64,000 nucleotides of DNA from Terriglobia bacterium (GTDB lineage: Bacteria > Acidobacteriota > Terriglobia > Versatilivoradales > Versatilivoraceae), in assembly GCA_951813285.1 (NCBI GenBank), contig OX638355.1:2170653-2234652 (forward strand), written 5' to 3'. The stretch's first letter is position 1. Each line of letters starts with the position of its first letter. Shown in pieces: positions 61,101-64,000 of this stretch. Below the pieces are notes generated by a model. It was not told the DNA's origin, did not search any database, and was given only the letters and a program-made list of their open reading frames with translations. Made by a program: the position numbers and the translations under genes.

Positions 61101-64000
61101 TTCTCGGTGTAGTCGGTGCCCTTGGTCGCCGTCCCGTCAGTGAAGCTGGGGGTCACCGTCAGGCCGCCCGACACCGCCTTGTCGAGCGTCACCGTGAAGG
61201 TGATCGAATCCCCCTCGTTGGCCGACGCGTCGGCGATGGTCACCGCCGCGCTGTCGTCGTCGGTGATGGTGCCGGTGGCGGTGTCGGTCGCCGTCACCGT
61301 GGCCGTGGTCCCCGAGACGCTCAGGCCCACCGTGAAGGTCTCCTTCGGTTCGACGTCGGTGTCGTCGGTGGTGGCCACGGTGAAGCTCTGCGTCTCTCCC
61401 GCCGTGCCCGTGAAGGTAAGGGCGGCCGTGTTCTCGGTGTAGTCGGTGCCCTCGGTGGCGGTCCCGTCGGTGAAGGAAGGCGTCACCTTCAGCCCGCCCG
61501 CCACCGCCTGTCCCAGCGTCACAGTGAACGTCAGGGAATCGCCCTCTTCCTCGCTCGCGTCGGCAATCGTCACTGCCGAGCTGTCATCGTCGGCGATGGT
61601 TCCTCTCGCGGTGTCGGTCGACGTCACCGTGGCCGTCGTTCCGGAGACCGCCAGGCCCACGGTGAAGGTTTCGGTCGGCTCGACGTCGGTGTCGTCGGTG
61701 GTGGCCACCGTGAAGCTCTGCGTCTCGCCCGCGGCGCCGGTGAAGGTGAGGGCCGCCGTGTTCTCGGTGTAGTCGGTGCCCTCCGTAGCCGTCCCGTCGG
61801 TGAAGGAAGGCGTCACCGTCAGGCCGCCCGAGACCGCCTTGTCCAGCGTCACAGTGAACGTCAGGGAATCGCCTTCCGCCGCGCTCGCGTCCCCGATGGT
61901 CACCGCCGCCAGCGCGCCGTCGTCGTTGGTGATCGTCCCCGTCGCCGTATCGGTCGCCGTCACCGTCCCCGCCGCCCCGGAGACGGCCAGGCCCACCGTG
62001 AAGGTCTCGTGGTGCTCCTTGTCGGTGTCCTCGGTGGTGGCCACGGTGAAGCTCTGCGTCTCTCCCGCCGTGCCGGTGAAGGTGAGCGCAGACGTGTTCT
62101 CCGTGTAGTCCGTTCCCTTGGTGGCCGTCACATCAGTGAAGCTGGGGGTCACCTGGAGGCCCCCGGCCACCGCCTTGTCCAGCGTCACCGTGAAGGTGAT
62201 CGAGTCGCCCTCCTCAGCCGAGGCATCCCCGACGGTCACTGCCGCGCTGTCATCGTCGGTGATGGTCCCGCTCGCGGTGTCGGTCGCCGTCACCGTGGCC
62301 GTGGTCCCCGAGACCGCCAGGTCCACCGTGAAGGTCTCGGCGGCTTCCACCAGCGCATCCTCGGTGGTGGCCACCGTGAAGCTCTGCGTCTCTCCCGCCG
62401 TGCCGGTGAAGGTGAGCGCCGCCGTGTTCGCGGTGTAGTCGGTGCCCTTGGTCGCCGTCCCGTCAGTGAAGCTGGGGGTCACCGTCAGGCCGCCCGACAC
62501 CGCCTTGTCCAGCGTCACCGTGAAGGTGATCGAGTCGCCCTCCTCAGCCGAGGCGTCCCCGATGGTCACGGCCGCGCTGTCGTCGTCGGTGATGGTGCCG
62601 GTGGCGGTGTCGGTCGCCGTCACCGTGGCCGTGGTCCCCGAGACGCTCAGGCCCACCGTGAAGGTCTCCTTCGGTTCGACGTCGGTGTCGTCGGTGGTGG
62701 CCACGGTGAAGCTCTGCGTCTCTCCCGCCGTGCCCGTGAAGGTAAGGGCGGCCGTGTTCTCGGTGTAGTCGGTGCCCTCGGTGGCGGTCCCGTCGGTGAA
62801 GGAAGGCGTCACCTTCAGCCCGCCCGCCACCGCCTGTCCCAGCGTCACAGTGAACGTCAGGGAATCGCCCTCTTCCTCGCTCGCGTCGGCAATCGTCACT
62901 GCCGAGCTGTCATCGTCGGCGATGGTTCCTCTCGCGGTGTCGGTCGACGTCACCGTGGCCGTCGTTCCGGAGACCGCCAGTCCCACCGTGAAGGTTTCGG
63001 TCGGCTCGACGTCGGTGTCGTCGGTGGTCGCCACCGTGAAGCTCTGCGTCTCGCCCGCGGTGCCGGTGAAGGTGAGGGCCGCCGTGTTCGCGGTGTAGTC
63101 GGTGCCCTCGGTGGCCGTGCCGTCGGTGAAGGAAGGCGTCACCGTCAGTCCGCCCGAGACCGCCTTGTCCAGCGTCACCCTGAAGGTGATCGCGTCGCCC
63201 TCCTCAGCCGAGGCGTCCCCGATGGTCACCGCCGCCAGCGCGCCGTCGTCGTTGGTGATCGTCCCCGTCGCCGTATCGGTCGCCGTCACCGTCCCCGCCG
63301 CCCCGGAGACGGCCAGGCCCACCGTGAAGGTCTCGTGGTGCTCCTTGTCGGTGTCCTCGGTGGTGGCCACGGTGAAGCTCTGCGTCTCTCCCGCCGTGCC
63401 GGTGAAGGTGAGCGCAGACGTGTTCTCCGTGTAGTCCGTTCCCTTGGTGGCCGTCACATCAGTGAAGCTGGGGGTCACCTGGAGGCCCCCGGCCACCGCC
63501 TTGTCCAGCGTCACCGTGAAGGTGATCGAGTCGCCCTCCTCAGCCGAGGCATCCCCGACGGTCACTGCCGCGCTGTCGTCGTCGGTGATGGTGCCGGTGG
63601 CGGTGTCGGTCGCCGTCACCGTGGCCGTGGTCCCCGACACCGCCAAGCCTACGGTGAAGGTCTCGGTCGGCTCGACGTCGGTGTCGTCGGTGGTGGCCAC
63701 GGTGAAGCTCTGTGTCTCGCCCGCCGTGCCGGTGAAGGTGAGCGCCGCCGTGTTCTCGGTGTAGTCGGTGCCCTTGGTCGCCGTCCCGTCAGTGAAGCTG
63801 GGGGTCACCGTCAGGCCGCCCGACACCGCCTTGTCGAGCGTCACCGTGAAGGTGATCGAATCCCCCTCGTTGGCCGACGCGTCGGCGATGGTCACCGCCG
63901 CGCTGTCGTCGTCGGTGATGGTGCCGGTGGCGGTGTCGGTCGCCGTCACCGTGGCCGTGGTCCCCGAGACGCTCAGGCCCACCGTGAAGGTCTCCTTCGG
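52130..64000 (-). CDS. Giant Calx-beta-repeat autotransporter (5' end outside window)
   Basis: At least 3,957 residues are visible; the frame is open at the right edge, so the N-terminus and signal peptide are missing. From that edge: about 28 Calx-beta repeats of ~110 residues (each with DASAxEGDSITFTVTLDKAV, FTDGTATxGTDYTENT, TFTGTAGETQSFTVATT and ATDTATGTITDDD words; acidic DDD/DASA-EGD loops fit Ca2+ sites); then a cadherin/Ig-like region (SVLANDSDLED, HGHLTLNRDGTFSFAHDG, PIPDQVLMLG); then a helical linker (NRLLELSLAAFGRTVASQAV); then a ~400-residue C-terminal autotransporter barrel ending FGIGFVLDF with terminal Phe. It is a type Va-like adhesin displayed on the outer membrane. Two linkers interrupt the repeat pattern near 58.54 and 59.9 kb. 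Confidence 0.9.
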   Translation of the reverse strand, partial: PKETFTVGLSVSGTTATVTATDTATGTITDDDSAAVTIADASANEGDSITFTVTLDKAVSGGLTVTPSFTDGTATKGTDYTENTAALTFTGTAGETQSFTVATTDDTDVEPTETFTVGLAVSGTTATVTATDTATGTITDDDSAAVTVGDASAEEGDSITFTVTLDKAVAGGLQVTPSFTDVTATKGTDYTENTSALTFTGTAGETQSFTVATTEDTDKEHHETFTVGLAVSGAAGTVTATDTATGTITNDDGALAAVTIGDASAEEGDAITFRVTLDKAVSGGLTVTPSFTDGTATEGTDYTANTAALTFTGTAGETQSFTVATTDDTDVEPTETFTVGLAVSGTTATVTSTDTARGTIADDDSSAVTIADASEEEGDSLTFTVTLGQAVAGGLKVTPSFTDGTATEGTDYTENTAALTFTGTAGETQSFTVATTDDTDVEPKETFTVGLSVSGTTATVTATDTATGTITDDDSAAVTIGDASAEEGDSITFTVTLDKAVSGGLTVTPSFTDGTATKGTDYTANTAALTFTGTAGETQSFTVATTEDALVEAAETFTVDLAVSGTTATVTATDTASGTITDDDSAAVTVGDASAEEGDSITFTVTLDKAVAGGLQVTPSFTDVTATKGTDYTENTSALTFTGTAGETQSFTVATTEDTDKEHHETFTVGLAVSGAAGTVTATDTATGTITNDDGALAAVTIGDASAAEGDSLTFTVTLDKAVSGGLTVTPSFTDGTATEGTDYTENTAALTFTGAAGETQSFTVATTDDTDVEPTETFTVGLAVSGTTATVTSTDTARGTIADDDSSAVTIADASEEEGDSLTFTVTLGQAVAGGLKVTPSFTDGTATEGTDYTENTAALTFTGTAGETQSFTVATTDDTDVEPKETFTVGLSVSGTTATVTATDTATGTITDDDSAAVTIADASANEGDSITFTVTLDKAVSGGLTVTPSFTDGTATKGTDYTENTAALTFTGTAGETQSFTVATTDDTDVEPTETFTVGLAVSGTTATVTATDTATGTITDDDSAAVTIGDASAEEGDSITFTVTLDKAVSGGLQVTPSFTDVTATKGTDYTENTSALTFTGTAGETQSFTVATTEDTDKEHHETFTVGLAVSGAAGTVTATDTATGTITNDDGALAAVTIGDASAAEGDSLTFTVTLDKAVSGGLTVTPSFTDGTATEGTDYTENTAALTFTGAAGETQSFTVATTDDTDVEPTETFTVGLAVSGTTATVTSTDTARGTITDDDSSAVTIADASAKEGDSITFTVTLDKAVAGGLQVTPSFTDVTATKGTDYTENTAALTFTGTAGETQSFTVATTEDEVVEDNETFTVGLTVSGTSAAVTATDTATGTIKQVFNANGGDPGRGTVPTVTIVGGEGGAEDAEAAEGESLTFAVTLNQAVQDGLTVTPSFTDGTATKGTDYTENTAALTFAGTAGETKSFTVATTQDTDVEPNETFTVSLKVSDAPSAVTVGGPATGTINDDDSATVAIKDASAAEGDSITFTVTLDKAVSSGLTVTPSFTDGTATKGTDYTENTAALTFAGTAGETKSFTVATTDDTDVEPNETFTVGLAVSGTTATVTATDTATGSITDDDSAAVTVGDASAEEGDAITFTVTLDKAVSGGLKVTPSFTDGTATEGTDYTENTAALTFTGTAGETKSFTVATTDDTDVEPNETFTVGLTVSGTTATVTATDTARGTITDDDSAAVTIADASEEEGDSLTFTVTLDKPVSGGLKVTPGFTDGTATEGTDYTENTAALTFTGTVGETQSFTVATAEDADIEGDETFTVSLAVSGTTAAVTATDTATGTITDDLNPKSIVLSALTVADATAAEGDAITFTVTLDKAVSGGLKVTPGFTDGTATEGTDYTENTSALTFTGTTNEQQSFTVDTTQDAVVEAGETFTVSLSVSGTSTLVRATDTATGTITDDDSSTVTVADASTNEGDALTFTVTLDKAVSGGLKVTPSFTDGTATEGTDYTENTSALTFTGTAGETKSFTVDTTEDTVAEAAETFTVGLTVSGTSATVTATDTATGTISDDDSAAVTVADASANEGDALTFTVTLDKAVSGGLKVTPSFTDGTATEGTDYTENTAALTFTGTAGETETFTVSTTEDTVVEIDETFTVGLAVSGTSVTVTATDTATGTITNEDSAAVTIADASANEGDSLSFTVTLDNAVAGGLKVTPSFTDVTATEGTDYTENTAALTFTGTAGETETFTVSTTQDAVVEADETFTVGLAVSGTSVTVTATDTATGTITNDDNSAVTVADASANEGDSITFTVTLDQAVASGLTVTPSFTDGTATKGTDYTENTAVLTFTGTAGETQSFTVATTDDTDVEPTETFTVGLAVSGTTATVTATDTATGTITDDDSAAVTIGDASAEEGDSITFTVTLDKAVSGGLKVTPNFTDGTATKGTDYTENTSALTFTGTAGETKTFTISTTEDTNVEAAETFTVGLAVSGTSATVTATDTATGTITDDDNSAVTVADASASEGDSISFTVTLGQAVAGGLKVTPSFTDVTATEGTDYTENTTALSFAGTAGETQSFTVSTTQDAVVEAAETFTVSLAVTGTTATVTATDTATGTITDDDGATVTIADASAAEGDTIPFTVTLGQAVSGGFTVTPGFTDVTATEGTDYTENTAALTFAGTAGETKTFTVSTTQDAVVETAETFTVTLAVSGTTATVTATDTATGTITDDDGAAVTVADANGEEGDSLTFTVTLDKVVAGGLTVTPSFTDVTATEGTDYTENTAALTFNGTAGEQQTFTVATTEDTVVETDETFTVGLTVSGTSVTVTATDTATGTITDDEGTTGSAAVTIADASAAEGEDLTFTVTLNQEVSGGLTVTPSFTDVTATSGTDYTENTVPLSFTGTAGEQQSFTVATTQDTDVETDETFTVSLSVSGTAAPVTATGRATGTITDDDSAAVAIADASANEGDSLSFTVTLDQAVAGGLTVTPGFTDVTATSGTDYTENTTAITFTGTAGETQSFTVATTHDTDVETDETFTVSLSVSGTTAPVTATDTATGTITNDDGSAAVTIADASANEGDAITFTVTLDKAVSGGLTVTPGFTDVTATKDTDYTENTTALTFAGTAGETRSFTVATTEDPVVEADETFTVSLSVSKIGAAVSATDTATGTINNDDGGGGNNGERDTEDNSAPVAVGDNIIVARGGSTSLVSNGYKSSYPVNRGVYSAGWTGDPSDDTNNDWDPSRSPLSHLFLESSVLANDSDLEDRIDQLSVELVTPPDHGHLTLNRDGTFSFAHDGSRTSHEDRFTYRVKDSHGALSNEATATITVTGVNAGPESEPIPDQVLMLGKDGRVDLPSYFTDPDGDPLSYEARALDGSSTVEVNLSDSEVVLTPMAVASTRVTVTARDPEGLSAEQSFGVRVETVQERRNRLLELSLAAFGRTVASQAVDAIGERFEVSSRESVASFSGQRLDFNASSEGKGRSRVAEWLQSLLSSQNRESFRSEFVIGTPVAGRPVPGQWDMAGRRRDTRTVFSHGSGLTGGSGGGGIGGGSLQLATPSGSGFNHFSGRSLMTGSSFQYAPDQDGSKRGNWMLWGQGVRSDFYGQPQAALGLDGRVGAAYLGADRRWGSKVVTGVAASHSVGALDYANGGDGENELEVGARLTSAHPYVKWSPRPGLDLWGLMGYGRGAAELEVAGESVEMGIDIRMAALGGRSELTRLGAVDLALKADAFAVSVGSEAVEGLRVANGDTQRTRLMLEGRTDWSLSSHSTLTPSLGLGARMDGGDAETGLGAELAGGASFANRRLGLVVEAGGHWLIAHQDRAFKERGARLAVRLDPGADGKGWGLSLAPLWGNNSGGGEALWRNNRMLSAGRNRIDGRDGMHWRPDRTQAALSYGLETWGGRGRLGPFARMHLEDTNFPSLGGGMRLDVLGAPETSAEEVTDGLRLELFGDYRRPRQDRSAGSSAAPARSGHYRFGIGFVLDF
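54560..64000 (-). repeat. Tandem Calx-beta repeat array, period ~327-333 bp
   Basis: About 28-29 in-frame repeats of 324-357 bp (most are 327 or 330) run to the window edge. The unit length equals one Calx-beta domain. The DNA itself is repetitive: neighbouring units keep identical words such as TGTTCTCGGTGTAGTCGGTG, GTGAAGCTCTGCGTCTC and GTCGCCGTCACCGT. No CRISPR features (short repeats with unique spacers) exist. Confidence 0.9.
60120..64000 (-). repeat. Higher-order repeat of four Calx-beta domains, period 1,326 bp
   Basis: Units starting near 60450, 61776 and 63102 are exactly 1,326 bp apart; the first two look identical over the stretches compared and the third diverges slightly. The flanking units (61446/62772; 60792/62118/63444; 61116/62442) show the same offset. 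Four domains (442 codons) were therefore duplicated as a block at least twice, most likely by recent unequal recombination. Confidence 0.85.

Noticed and set aside
54441-63764. A ladder of ~108-codon plus-strand frames, one per repeat, rich in Val and Ser
   Set aside because: They are mirror images of the repeated Calx-beta codons; no start signals and no independent conservation. Periodicity comes from the sense repeats.
54560-64000. CRISPR-like periodic DNA
   Set aside because: Period is ~330 bp, equal to a protein domain and in frame; there are no short repeats with unique spacers and no cas genes.
1-64000. tRNA, rRNA, integrase or full insertion sequence
   Set aside because: None could be recognised; only short non-coding repeats and miniature elements are present.

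Overview
This 64-kb window is a high-GC Gram-negative chromosomal segment. Outer-membrane genes are present: a Lol-type lipoprotein-sorting operon, beta-barrels and a giant autotransporter. My best guess is a free-living or host-associated Acidobacteriota or a related heterotroph. The basis is gene content plus recurrent intergenic boilerplate repeats of the kind I associate with such genomes. This is inference, because no rRNA or tRNA lies in the window.

Layout. 1-3.3 kb: the 3' end of an amidase, a Gfo/Idh/MocA oxidoreductase, and a secreted protein combining a CxxCH haem motif with a terpenoid-cyclase-like fold. 3.3-7.1 kb: an AT-richer accessory island with three overlapping genes (a TIGR04255-type protein and two unknowns) and an opposing DUF6615-like putative nuclease, bounded by nested miniature inverted-repeat elements. 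7.1-12.8 kb: a hydantoinase/oxoprolinase pair (hyuA-hyuB) and an acyl-CoA ligase. 13.5-16.7 kb: a MalK-type ATPase without permeases, an NHL-repeat protein and a medium-chain dehydrogenase. 16.8-22.1 kb: a five-gene minus-strand operon (LolA-like protein, two FtsX-type permeases, LolD-like ATPase, beta-barrel). 22.2-27.0 kb: a copper-type P-ATPase, a TrkA-N potassium channel and a threonine-dehydrogenase-like epimerase.

27.2-29.8 kb is a small gene dump: VapBC, a zinc-ribbon protein whose C-terminus is encoded by an inverted-repeat element, a 5'-truncated NYN-domain remnant, and HicAB. 30-33.9 kb carries a duplicated TPR protein and a stomatin-like protein. Then comes a 2.2-kb gene-free, repeat-rich stretch. 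36-42 kb is all plus strand: glutamate dehydrogenase, an AIR-synthase-like protein, and a coupled trio of periplasmic binding protein, HAMP-domain stub and OFA-type transporter. 42-48.7 kb is minus strand: RpoD-like sigma factor, rtcB, nadB and mgtE. 49-52 kb carries a Tat-lipoprotein TIM-barrel enzyme and a secreted beta-propeller protein. From 52.1 kb to the window edge runs one enormous minus-strand Calx-beta repeat autotransporter with about 28 repeats and a 1,326-bp higher-order repeat.

The best candidates for an undescribed system are the overlapping TIGR04255 trio (3599-5254), the binding-protein/HAMP-stub/OFA operon (38646-42065), and the families of short nested palindromic elements, one of which has supplied a protein C-terminus.
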